Source of the DNA: Perca fluviatilis
Lineage: Eukaryota > Chordata > Actinopteri > Perciformes > Percidae
DNA length: 64,000 nt
Direction of reading: 5' to 3'
Assembly: GCF_010015445.1 (NCBI RefSeq)
Contig: NC_053116.1
Coordinates: 8,627,085 to 8,691,084, forward strand
Part shown: piece after piece, positions 18,748 to 30,400 of the stretch
Layout of the letters: each line of letters begins with the position of its first letter
How positions within the stretch are numbered: position 1 is the first letter of the stretch
Program-made: the position numbers and the translations under genes
The notes under the pieces: generated by a model
What the model was told of the DNA's origin: nothing
Databases searched by the model: none
The model's input: only the letters and a program-made list of their open reading frames with translations

Positions 18748-21700
18748 ATGGCAGGCTCAAGGAGCTCGAGTAGAGTGCCAGTAATGGCTGTTATTGGCCT
18801 TTTCTTCGCCCTTTTCGCCACACGGAGCTCTGCTGCTCAAGTGCCACTTCTAATGTGGTCCAGTGACGGGTAATAAGCCACTTTATTATTATTTATTTGT
18901 CAGGTAAGACTCAGTGTAACAGGCACGGATGTTCGTCATGCTAATGCTAACACTTGTTGCTAACTGTGTTTCTACTTGTATCCAGATGAGACTAAGCTTG
19001 TCGGATCTCGGCTAGCTAGCTGAAATTCATAGTTTTAAGTCTAACAACGATATGTTTGTTTTGACTCCTTGTTCTCAGTTCATTTGGTACAATGAACAAG
19101 AAACACGAGTATTTCAAAACAGTGTATACATCCATAGTTAATGTCTCACAATTGAATGCGTTTATTTGTTATTTAAATGACCCAGTGATGAAGTGAGTTA
19201 GCCTCTGGGATCGAAATGGATTAAACCGCTTTTCTAACCGCTCTCAGGCATGTTTATCAGCATGCTCGTGTCATGTGCTTTTTAATATTTTGCACTCTTC
19301 ACACTTTGTATCGCAACTGCTGCACAGCAATTTGTACGGGGTCGTCCCTGTGTTTCCTGAGTCCTCATTGTAAGAGGCTGGCGAGGGCTGTATTCGCACA
19401 TCACATTGCAAAAGCAGGAAAGAGAGATGGATGTTTCAAATACAGTTTAAGTGGTAAAAACCCAGTCAGCCACTGTGGAGATATCAATATTTGAAGTGAA
19501 GAAAACTGTCTGTCCGCACATTTGAGGACATATGTTTCCAGAAGTATAACGTCAGTGGGCTATAAGCTGTAGCTGGCAGACTTCAACGTAACTGACCCAG
19601 GGAAATGTACGTTAAAGGTATCTGAAGTCTCTTTTATATAGGCCTTAGTGGTCCCCTAATACTGTATCTGAAGTCTCTTTTATATAGGCCTTAGTGGTCC
19701 CCTAATACTGTATCTGAAGTCTCTTTTATATAGACCTTAGTGGTCCCCTAATACTGTATCTGAAGTCTCTTTTATATAGACCTTAGTGGTCCCCTAATAC
19801 TGTATCTGAAGTCTCTTTTATATAGACCTTAGTGGTCCCCTAATACTGTATCTGAAGTCTCTTTTATATAGGCCTTAGTGGTCCCCTAATACTGTATCTG
19901 AAGTCTCTTTTATATAGGCCTTAGTGGTCCCCTAATACTGTATCTGAAGTCTCTTTTATATAGGCCTTAGTGGTGTGATGTCTCTCTCTTTCTCATGGGT
20001 TGGCCAAATTCTCTGGGCGGGCAAAGCAGAGAAAGGGGAGATAACCTTGCTCCTTATGACTTCATAAGGAGCAGATTCCAGATCGGCCCATCTGAGCTTT
20101 CATTTTCTCAAAGGCAGAGCAGGATACCCAGGGCTCGGTTTACACCTATCACCATTTCTAGCCACTGGGTGACCATAGGCAGGCTGGGGGAACGCATATT
20201 AATGTTAAAAAACCTCATAAAGTGAAATTTTCGTGCCATGTGGGACCTTTTAAACATTTGACCTAGGGGGAAAAAGCATTGCTGAGAACATTAAAAAAAA
20301 CCTATTGAAAGGTCTTAACGAGTGGTATTCAGGGCATATTGAGCTGGGGAACATAGGACATAGATGCCCTTCTCAATTTCTCCCAGGATAAATAAAGTTT
20401 AATTTTGTGTTTATACACTGTGACATAAATAGTTAGTATTCTTGTAATAAAAATAAATGGAACTGAGAGCCACCTGTAAACTAAAGTGACTCAAACACAT
20501 TTACACTACAGGAGGTGATTTCATAGGTCGCACAGTTCCCTAATCTATGGAGCAGACAGACAACAGACAGGCTGCTCGTACGGAAGGAAAATCTGAAAGT
20601 ATACTGCTGTATGAGGTGGTTTGGTCAGAGGAAGAAGACATCACAACTAGCTGAGGGTCTCACTATGCCAACACATGTTTTGTATTGTAAGGGCAAATAT
20701 CAGAGATGAAATAGATTTAGATCTTGGTAGAAGCATGCTTATTGGCTCACTGACGCTGATGAGATTTGCCTTCTGTGTATTGAAATGTGGTATTGAATGA
20801 GAAGGCATTTGATACTAAGAAGGCAATTTGGTTGGTGCCTGGAAAAAAAAATTTATCGAATTTGGTACCCAGCCCTAGTTATTGTAAGTCTGATAACAAA
20901 TTAAATACGACAACTCAGTTTCAGTGTGATCTGTTATATTGACGCCATTCCCTTGATGTCTTGGCTTAAACAGAAATTGCATTTCGGAGGCAGTGCTGAA
21001 CTGGTTAATAAGTGTATTTAAGTTAAATGTTATGAGTGAGTGATGGCATTTTGCAAGACAACTGAATTGATTTGAAGTGATGATTGTACTTTTTGATGTT
21101 CTGACAATTGTATAAGATATCACAATTTGTCTTCGTCTTTCCTGCGTGTTCAGTTTACCACCACTGGCATCACCTGCAGCTGGTCACATCACGTCCAATG
21201 AACAGCTGAGTGCCTACCTCACCTCTGCCTTTGGCTCTGGCCCCCACACTGTGCTGCTGTTCCTGCAGGACAAGGTCAGTCCCCGACCCGAGACACTCTA
21301 CAGCAAACAAGCTTACAGTCACTAAACAGATTGGAGCTAAGGGTGAAGAGTGTTGAGGAGAAGGACTCCGCTTGTACAGATTTGAATCAAATTATTTATT
21401 TATTTATTTTTGCACAGAAGATGACGGGGGCAGAAAATAATTGTACCCATCCCATTTCCCCGCTCGCCACACGTTCACACTCTGACATAGCTTAGGGAAG
21501 ACAGACGAAGGTTCACAAGTACCTAAAACAGCAGCTTGGACAGATGTGTATTGATTTCACTTAGGGCAGCACAATTAATTGTAATTATTATTGAAACTGC
21601 ATTATGGACTAGTGCAATATTCAAATTGCAGGGGCAAAATATGTGTCAAAATACCATTCTGAATTAAGTATAATTGGGGTGCTGCAGAGATGTCCCGACC

Positions 21701-24700
21701 ATAAAGTAATATTATACAGACTTGAGAAAAAAAATCTTTGTTTGGTACAGATCCTTGCAAAAGGAATCCCTTCAAAGTTGTTCATATCCCAGTTGCAATA
21801 TCAGTCCAAATAATCGCAATAAGAAATGTTCCTCATATCGTGCAGCCCTCATTTTTACTGTTCATCTATTAGAAAGATAGCCCTTGGATATGCACGGAGT
21901 TGTGTAAAACAGGGTCGTAATGAGTCATGTGCAGTTTGCACTGTGACTCTGTGTAACAGTCTTCTCACTCTGGTGTGACAGTGAGCTTTGGCATTACTTC
22001 CCCTTTGGCAGTTCCTCTTCAGCACATCGTTGGGGTCTGTTCTCTGTGGTGGATCCTCATTGTTGTGACTGATTTATATTTTAGTTGTTTTGCGTTTGCA
22101 CATTTTTCCACTTCTCTGCTCATGTAAATTCAATTGTGATCTTTTTATTGTTCCCCCCCCTGGTGTTCAGTTAAGCAAAGATGACTTCACAGTCTTTGGC
22201 GGAGTGTTTGGAAACAAGCAGGACAGTGCCTTTCAAAACCTTGAGGTAGGTTTGTTAGAACTGTACACACAAGTCCTAAACGAAGATGATTTTGTCCGAT
22301 TGATAAATACTGATCATTCTTTCCACTCGCTCCTCTTCAGGCTGCAATGCAGTCTTCTTCCTCGTCAGTGACGCTCCCTGCTTTGGAGTGGTCGGACTCC
22401 TCTGCCATCCTGGCTCTGCTGCAAGAGAAGCTCGCTGTCTCGCCTCTGCTCGTCGACGCCGACACTCTGTCACATCTCAGCGTCAACACGTCTGCCAGCA
22501 ATCTGCTGCTCATCAATCTTCCCTATTGTACTGGGTGGGTGAGACTTGTGTTCTGCAGCGTATCAGTCTATGGAAGTACAGGTTTTTTGTGTGACAATTG
22601 TCCACGAATAAAAATGTGAAAATAAACATGTTTACTGTTTTTATAGCTTGGACAAGTCTTGCAAGAAAGTCCTACATGACAATGGTAAGTTTTTACTGGT
22701 AAGGAACTTCTTGGTGTAAAGTGATCAGCATTTTAGTCACTCTAAATGAAGTTGTTTTATATATATTATTTTTTATATATATCGGACATGTGCACTGTGT
22801 AACTCAAGTATATTTTGCTTTCAACAGATGAAATTATTGGGAAAGTTCTGAGCATCATGAAAGACAAAAATGTCCCATACACTGCGATATACACAGGACT
22901 CCAGCCATCACGAGTAAGATATTCTAATCAGCACATCATGTACCAGAATTGTACAATACATTAATGTAATAATTAATTTCTATCCTTACCCAACATCAAA
23001 AAAGTCAAACAGGCATGTCATACGAAGACATAAAGCATTCTATTATTCACTTTGATTACTTATCTCCGCAGGTGATATCAGAGACATCTTTTTCTAGCCA
23101 GCCTGCGGGGCGCTCCCTGCTCCAAGCGGTAGTTCCCGATGTCAAAGCGCCCATCATGTTTAATGGAACCGGCAGTGGCCCTTGCATAATGCTTTGGGCT
23201 CAGAATCTCAGCGTCAGCCTGTCAAGCACTTCAGAGTGGACAGACCTTGCTGCACAAACACCTTCCCTGACAGGATCCCTGTGCAACAACAGCAACTCAC
23301 TGTGAGATAGCCAGCCTTTTTTTCTGTTAATTCAAGAGAATGTCAGTTGTTTTTTTTGTTATTTAAAGGAAAGCAGTAATTTTAAATGTGTTCTTCTTTT
23401 CTCACTTTAGGCTTGTCCTCAGCTATGAAAACTTTACACTAAGGTAAGGCAATCATTTAATTTAAAGGAGAAGTTGGACATTTTGGGAAGTCTTTTTTTA
23501 TTATTTTTTTTTTAAGTGCTCATATTATGCTTTTTGGCTTTTCCCCTTTCCTTTATTGTGTTTTTTTGTGCACGTTATAGGTTTACAAAGTGAAAAAGCC
23601 CAAAGTCCACCCCAAAGGGACTTACCATCTCCAACAGAAAACACTGTTCACAAACTGCTCCAAACAGCTCTATTGTAGTCCAGCCTTTACTTCAGAGACA
23701 AACATGGTCACTTTGTAACACACGTTATAATGCTCGCCTAGCATGGCACTCCCTCCTACTCTGCAACTGACTAGCTAGCTGTACTTGTAGGATACGGCAA
23801 AAGTTTAATCTATCAGCTAGCTTCGATATCTTCTTTGTTGCTCTGCCTGGTTGTAGTGCTAGTGCAGAGGGTATTTGAAAGACAACCGTTTATCCCGCCC
23901 CTCGGATTGAGCCCTGTCAATGGTGAGTTCCCAGACCCAACATCTTGATGTGGGTCTGGCTTGTCAGGCTACCACATAAACCTATTCTGGTACAACCTCT
24001 AAATACAAGTATGAACCTGATAATGAGCATAATATGAGCACTTAAAGTTTGATAAATACCTCTCTTTTATCTGTCTGTTAAATATGTTGCTACAGCAAGC
24101 AGCCGGTTAGCTTAGCTTAGCACAGACACTGGAAGCAATTATTCTAGCTCTGTCCGAAGGTGACAAAATCCTCCTCCCCCTCTAAAGCTCACTAATCAAC
24201 ACGTTATATCTCGTCTGTTTAATCGGTTCAACAACAGAAGTGTAAAAACTGTGATTCTTGGCCGAGCGCAGTGACTTCTGCAGGTGACCAGCAGAGACTC
24301 CCCTGCGCCTGGCCAAGAAATAGATCCGTGCACCTTAACCCCAATAAAAACCACTGGTTTACTCTACATTTCAGAGATTAAACAAAGAACATAAAACGTG
24401 TTAGGAAGTGAGTTTTAGAGGTGCTCGCAGGTAGATTTTGTTACCTTTGGACAGAGCCAGGCCAGCAGTTTCCAGTCTTTATGCTTAGCTAAGATAACCG
24501 ACTGCTGATTGTAGCTTCATATTTAAGGGGCTGATGAGAGTGGTATCGATCTTCTAATGTAACTCTGGGAAAGACCAGCAAATAAGTGTAATTTCTTTTA
24601 AAGTGATAGTATAACAACTATTTTATATTGATGGATGTCCGTTACATTGAAGCCATTGCCAAATGAGTTGATACAAAGCTATTCAAGCCTATCAGCGCCA

Positions 24701-26346
24701 CAAAACTCTCTGTGGATTTCTCAGTATGGATATGTTTACTAAATGGTGTAGTCCGGCGACTTTTGCACGCAGCAGCTCGAGTGATGCGTTTTTACGTCAA
24801 CGCTGAGAAAGGACAACAGCGTTAAGCTTCGGAGACAAAGAGGACATAACAATTACCAGATAATTACCTCTTCTGAAGAGTCCATCCACGTGTCCTCCTT
24901 AATTTATTTATTTTTAAATTTTTGGGCATTTCTGCTTTTATTGGATAGTAAAGCCGAGATATGAAAGGCGAGAGAGAGGGGGAAGGACATGCAGGAAAAC
25001 CGTCACAGGTCGGACTCGAACCCTGGGCCTTGTGCGTCGAGGAATAAACCTCTGCATGTGTGCGCCGGCTTTACCAACTGAGCTAACCGGCCATGTGTCC
25101 TCCTTAATTTGACTGGATAAACCCTACTAACTGCTTGGAGGAGGGGTGGTGCACGATCGCTGAAGGCTTGCGTCAGTTTAATTCCTCATGGGGGCGGCAG
25201 AAACTACTCACTATCGCTTTAATCACTTGTTTAAAGCCACTGAAAACTCAGCTTCAAATCTTAAGTATTTCTCTGGTATGGTAAATATTACTGACTAAAA
25301 AGCATCATCCTTAGGTAATATTTATTAAGAGTTTAACACTCAAAATCTCAGCTAATCTGTTTCATCATGATTTTAGGGCAGTTAATGTTGTGTCAGCCCC
25401 TGTAAATTTCAGACCATATTCTTCAGCATAATTCACATTTAGACTACTTATTTCTTATATTAAATGTTAAATTAGTTGTGTATACATTTGCCAGGGTTAG
25501 TGCAATGTAAAGCTGTGTGTCCCAGTCTTTGTTGATACTAAGACTTGGTCAGGAATTTTCAGATCTGACGCACAGGGGTGTAATTTTACAATTAATAAAC
25601 AATTAAGCCATAGATGAATTAGATTAGATATGATTGCTACGCAACCGTGTTAGTGGTTATTATTTTGGTACAGCATGGTAGCTCAGTTCCAGTGCTAAAA
25701 AATAAAACAAAAGGATTCAAACAGGCACCATAAACCATTACATAAAAGTACAATGATTGATGCAGCAACAATCTTCTGTTGACCCCCAGGTTTGCCATGA
25801 GTCAGCGGTTCTTTCCTGTGTCTGGACGGAACTGGTTCACCCTGGACACTGTGCAGCTGGAGGCAAGCGGCCTAACCGCGTCTTTCATTGGGAGCCGCAA
25901 CATCTACGCCCCCGCAGAGTATTCTTTCCACTGCCAGTCCGTCACTAGCTTCCGAGATACTCTGCTAGTGCCAAACAACACAAACCAGAACACCACGCAG
26001 TGGAGGCTCAATTTTGTCGACTTCCAGGTACGACTTATTACCGCTGCATTTTACATCCTGCCACTCAATATTCCTGCAGCGTTTTTAATCATCACGTGTG
26101 TCTTCCTGTTCATCCCTGCATTTTCCGATACAGATTCAGGGCTTCGGTTTGTCCAACGGAACAGATTTCTCCTATGCCAGTGACTGTGCAGGCTTCTTCA
26201 CCCCAGGGATTTGGATGGGACTGGTGACCTCTCTGCTCATGCTGTTAATTTTCGTGTACGGCCTGCACATGATCATGCAGCTGAACACCATGGATCGATT
26301 CGACGACCCCAAAGGTCCATCGATTTCAGTGCCTCAGACGGATTGA
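18748..26346 (+). CDS. atp6ap1: V-type proton ATPase accessory subunit Ac45 (ATP6AP1), complete
   Basis: Ac45 is a glycosylated type I membrane protein bound to the V0 sector of the V-ATPase; it helps assembly and acidification in secretory and lysosomal organelles. Ten exons: 18748-18869, 21154-21274, 22171-22245, 22341-22534, 22647-22684, 22828-22913, 23072-23301, 23411-23443, 25790-26027, 26134-26346. They join in frame into 449 aa (human about 470). Residues 1 to about 35 form a signal peptide, followed by [30 protein letters not shown] and the disulfide/NxS-rich luminal region are conserved. Several NxS/T glycosylation sites are visible (NTS, NLS, NNS, NFT, NTT). A C-terminal transmembrane helix starts after [14 protein letters not shown], and the short cytosolic tail is [19 protein letters not shown]. 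The tail matches the family closely. Introns hold several MITEs and a nested SINE. Confidence 0.98.
19612..20253 (+). mobile_element. TTAA-flanked MITE, family D, with internal tandem array
   Basis: TTAA at 19612-19615 and 20250-20253; ends AGGTATCTGAAGTC and GTGGGACCTT. The left third is an eight-unit 46-bp tandem array. Located in atp6ap1 intron 1. No transposase frame. Confidence 0.75.
19621..19975. repeat. 46-bp tandem repeat, about 7.7 copies
   Basis: Units start at 19621, 19667, 19713, 19759, 19805, 19851, 19897 and 19943, each beginning TCTGAAGTCTCTTTTATATA. They are almost identical; the only regular difference is GGCC versus GACC after TATATA, with the GACC form in units 3-5. The last unit is cut short. 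Confidence 0.97.
21564..21850. mobile_element. MITE, GGCTGCACGAT family, second copy
   Basis: From AGGGCAGCACAATTAATTG to CATATCGTGCAGCCCT, in atp6ap1 intron 2. The interior shares 'tttggtacagatcc' with the copies at 4589-5101 and 45861-46216. Confidence 0.7.
23512..24045 (+). mobile_element. TTAA-flanked MITE, family E, copy 1
   Basis: Starts TTAA then GTGCTCATATTATGC and ends GCATAATATGAGCAC then TTAA. Copy 2 is at 58581-59100. This copy contains an extra block near 23850-23970, including an 'agacccaacatcttgatgtg' hairpin, that copy 2 lacks. It lies in the large atp6ap1 intron 8. Confidence 0.82.
24598..25222 (+). mobile_element. TTAA-flanked MITE, family G, copy 1 (split by a SINE)
   Basis: TTAA at 24598-24601 and 25219-25222. 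It shares 'gttacattgaagccattgcc' and 'ctcttctgaagagtccat' with copy 2 at 44631-44983. It is interrupted by the SINE at 24906-25094. Confidence 0.78.
24906..25094 (-). mobile_element. tRNA-derived SINE with perfect 16-bp target duplication
   Basis: On the minus strand it begins near GGTTAGCTCAGTTGGTAAAG (box A) and has a box B GGTTCGAGTCC, i.e. a tRNA-like head. An unrelated body and an A/T-rich tail follow. It is flanked by identical direct repeats GTGTCCTCCTTAATTT at 24890-24905 and 25095-25110, the target-site duplication. It is a SINE, not a functional tRNA gene, since the acceptor stem is not conserved. Confidence 0.88.
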
Positions 26347-26356
26347 AGCGCTTTAT

Positions 26357-26358
<2 letters not shown>

Positions 26359-26431
<73 letters not shown>
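26359..26431. repeat. (CA)n microsatellite
   Basis: About 72 bp of CA starting 13 bp after the atp6ap1 stop codon, so within its 3' UTR. Confidence 0.97.
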
Positions 26432-26433
<2 letters not shown>

Positions 26434-27200
26434 CTCAGTCCTTCAGTGCCTGCTAGGAGAGTCCCTCCCTGTCTTGTAGCTTGTGTGCGTTTGGGCCTTT
26501 TTCTTTGAAGATATTTGTCAGATAGACTTTCCCTCTGATAACCTCTCCTGTAGATTTCTCTCCTAAATCCTTCCACAACTGTCTGTGGGATACTGTTGTC
26601 TTGCAAGGCGCATTCCATTTCATCTCTCCCCATTTGCAAGTGCCAAAGTGGATGCACCTTTTTATACGAGTTGGTTTTGAGTGCATGTGCTAAGAGATGT
26701 TTTTGTGCCACTGTTGGCCATACACAGTGGCTATTTTCAGTGAAATAATTAGCAATAATTTCTCGTAACCAGAGAATGTCTTGTCTGTGCCAACATGAAT
26801 GTGATTGCTGGATGCTGTAGGACCGTTTCAGACCTCAGTTCTTACTTCATTTTTTTTTTCTCAACTCAACTGTAATTTAATGACTACTGCTTAATGCAAG
26901 ATGTGCCTGTGTATAAATAATAGATGGCTGTCTGTGACTGTTTTGGAATTGCCTTACAAAAATATGCCAATACTTAAAATGGGATTAGTTCTGTTCTCAC
27001 TCTTACAGACTATCCAACTCAAGTGCCACCACTTAAATCCTATATTTTCTTGACGAGTTATTTATTCATATAAAAAAAACACTGCTCACCCTTAAAGTTT
27101 ACTACTTGCTTCAGGTGCATTCATTTAATAACAGTGCCTCAGTTCTGCTTTTTAATGTGCAATTGCCATGACATGTAATGTACATTGTCTTGTAATTGAA

Positions 27201-27206
27201 AATAAA
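27201..27206 (+). terminator. atp6ap1 polyadenylation signal
   Basis: AATAAA about 855 bp after the stop codon, followed by TG/GT-rich sequence. The next gene starts at 27434, so the intergenic gap is about 210 bp. Confidence 0.7.
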
Positions 27207-27433
27207 GATGTCTATAAATTATGATTTAAAAATTATGTTTAAAGTTGTTTTGAATGGTTTACTTTGTCCTTTACACCAGCAAGGAACAGCTGTACCAACT
27301 CGGTTGCCATAGTTACATCAAGTCAAAACACGACGACGTCATGGCAGGTCGAGCCTGAGCTAACTGGTTGCGAGACTCTTCTTTTTTTGGTACAGTTTTC
27401 GCAAGTTTCTTGCCCACAAGTTTGTTACCGAAA

Positions 27434-30400
27434 ATGTCAGCAGCTCCTGTTCAGAGAGTATTTTTTGGCACCTCTCAGGAGAGGAAACTCTTTCCCCTCC
27501 ACCATGCACCAGACCGACTGGGAAACCAAATGGCACGACAGCCAGCGCCACACATCGGCCCTAGCAGCTATGACAACCATGAGGTTTGTGTCTGCCACAC
27601 ATCCTTTTTTCAGAATAATTTGTGCTTGTCACTTATTTAGAAACGAAAGTCAATGGGTTTCACACAAATACTAGCTAGCTAGCTATATAGCTAAGGTCGT
27701 TTGCTTTATGATGATACGTGTAGCCTGGGGAGAAATCACCACTTTGGGGGATAACGTTACAACGTTACAAGCTATGGGTAGACTACAAGTATCAAATTGT
27801 TGCCCCCCCCCCCCGTAACGTTATAGAGTCCGACTTATTTATTTATTTTTGTCACTAATAGACAGACATTTCCAGCGCAACGGTGAACGCAAGTTAGCTG
27901 TCTCTCAAAACTCTCCATTCGGTCTAGCCACAATATGGTATGTCACTAAATATGTCTATATATATATAGTACTGTAGGCCTAGCTATGTCATAAAAAGTC
28001 ATAATAGCTACTTCTTAATACAGAAAATATATTTTAAATCATATTCATAAAAATGTCAATTACGTTTGGTGTCATACTATACTATGGTATTTTTTTTTAT
28101 GACATAGGCTATTACCATGACTTTTTTGAAGACATTTTTATGATCTATTATGGCAAGTCATAAAACAGTCATAAAGTCATAGTATGTAATAAAAAAATGT
28201 CCGGTGTGGCCCTCAATCATATGCTGGCTCCCTAAAATGGCACCCAGTCATCAAAACTTTGAGTCATAAAATTTATACAAAAATCATGTTATTGTATGTA
28301 GAAAAAAGTCATATAGTTAGCCAATAGTCATAAAAAAACTCAAAATAGTCATAGTATAGTGTAATAGTATAGTCGAAAAAAGTCATAGTATGTCTGAAGA
28401 AGTCATAGTATAATATGTTGAAAAAAGGCACAAAAAGTCATAGTATAGTTGTCAAAAAAGTAATAGTATAGTATATTGAAAAAGTCACAAAAAGTCATAG
28501 TATTGTATGTTGATAAAATATATGGTATAGCATACAGTAAAAAGTCATAATATAGTATATTGCAAAAAGTTGCAAATTGTCATCGTATAGTATCTCAAAA
28601 AAGACATAGCACTGTATAGTATGTTGAAAAAGTCACAAAAAAGTCATAGTATAGTATGTCGTAAAAAGTCATATTATATATTATGTCGAAAAAAAAAGTC
28701 ATAGTATTGTATGTCGAAAAAGCCATAGTATAGTATGTTGAAAAAAGTGATAAAAAGCCATAGTATACTTTAGTATGCTATAGTATAGTATGGCGAAAAA
28801 ACTCATAGTAAAATATGTAAAAACAAAAAGTCATAACAAAGTTTAAGCATAGTATGTCAAAAAAAAGTCATACAAAAGTCATAGTATATTATGTTGAAAA
28901 AAGTGATAAAAAAGCCATGGTAAAGTATGTCAAAAAAAGTCATAGTATAGTATGTCCAAAAAAATGATAAAAAAGTCATAGTATAGTATGTAGAAAAAAG
29001 CCATACAAAAGTCATGGTATACGTCGAAAATAGTTGTAATATAGTAAATTGAAAAAGTAAAAAGATGTCATAGTATAGAATGTCAAAAAAGTCATAGCAA
29101 TGTTGAAAAAGCCATAGTATTGTATGCCAAAAAACGTCATAGTATTATATGTCCAAAAAGGTCATAGTATTATATGTCCAAAAAAGTTATAGTATAGCAT
29201 GTCCAAAAAGTGATTAAAAAAAAGCCTTAGTATAGTATGTCGAAAAAATGTCATTAAAAAGCCATGGTAAAGTATGTCCAAAAAGTCAAAGTATAGTATG
29301 TCCAAAAAAGTCATAGTATTGTATGTTGAAAAAAGTCATTATAAAATCATAGTATGCCCAAAAAGTGATTAAAAAAAGCCATAGTATAATGTCCAAAAAA
29401 GTCATAGTATTGTACAAGAAAAGTCATATTATAGCATGTCCAAAAAAGTGATAAAAAAGCCATAGTATAGTATGACGAAAAAAGTCATTAAAAAGTCATA
29501 TTATAGTATATCGAAAAAATTCATAGTATAGTATGTCGAAGAAAGTCATAAAAAGTCGTAATATAGTATATCGAAAAAAGTCAAAAAATGTCATAGTATA
29601 GAATGTCAAAAAAGTCATAGCAATGTGTAGTATGCCGGAAAAAGTTATTTTTATTAATTAAAAAGGGTTATTTTGCCTTAAACCCCTAGGTTATATTTCA
29701 TGTTCCTGTGTGTACAGTTAATTGTGTGATCTAATGTTTGAATCGTATCCATAGATTTACATTGGAGTTGTGGAATTTACTAAAGACTGTGAATGCAACA
29801 CGTTTGTTTGAAATGTACTGTAATTACCACCATTACCACACGTGGTGTGGTAAAAAAAACAACCTAACCTGATGAGTTTCGCATCCTATCATGCTGTTGG
29901 TGTATCCAACCTCTAATTAGTCAGTCATTAGACATCATAATGTTCCTTAGCTGTTGATTGGTTGGGGGGCGGGAAAACACCGCAGCAGTTGCATGTCATG
30001 TCTATGGTCGCGACTCTCTCGTTATCCAGCTACCTCGGCTCTGGAGAGAAGACGAGGAGAAAACCAACGCATAATGCGTATACCGGAACGGTTACGTTTT
30101 GCATTGACTTATATAATACCCCTACTAATCGGATGAGAGATAAAATTGCAGCCGCTGTTAATTCGGAGTTACAGTGCAGTGTGTTTAAGGAGTAGTGTGT
30201 TTAGCCGCCAACAAGTCACGCCGCCACTAGCGTGCATGAACTTCAGTAACGTTAGCTCAGATGCTAATCATCGCCTAGTTTTGTAGCTTTGGAGAAGACG
30301 ACAGAGAACCAGGTAGCGCACTGAGTCACCAGGTAAAGCCCAGCGGCACCTCTGGCGACGTGGTAGGGTAGAAGAGAGTCTCTTTTTTACCGGACTGTTC

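Noticed and set aside
24995..25090. A functional tRNA gene on the minus strand (clear A and B boxes)
   Set aside because: The acceptor stem does not pair, the sequence continues into a SINE body, and a 16-bp target duplication surrounds it; it is a retroposed SINE.
29954..30195. Overlapping short frames in a GC-richer patch of the pifo intron as a nested gene
   Set aside because: Neither frame has recognisable motifs and the patch sits between satellite blocks; could be a repeat.
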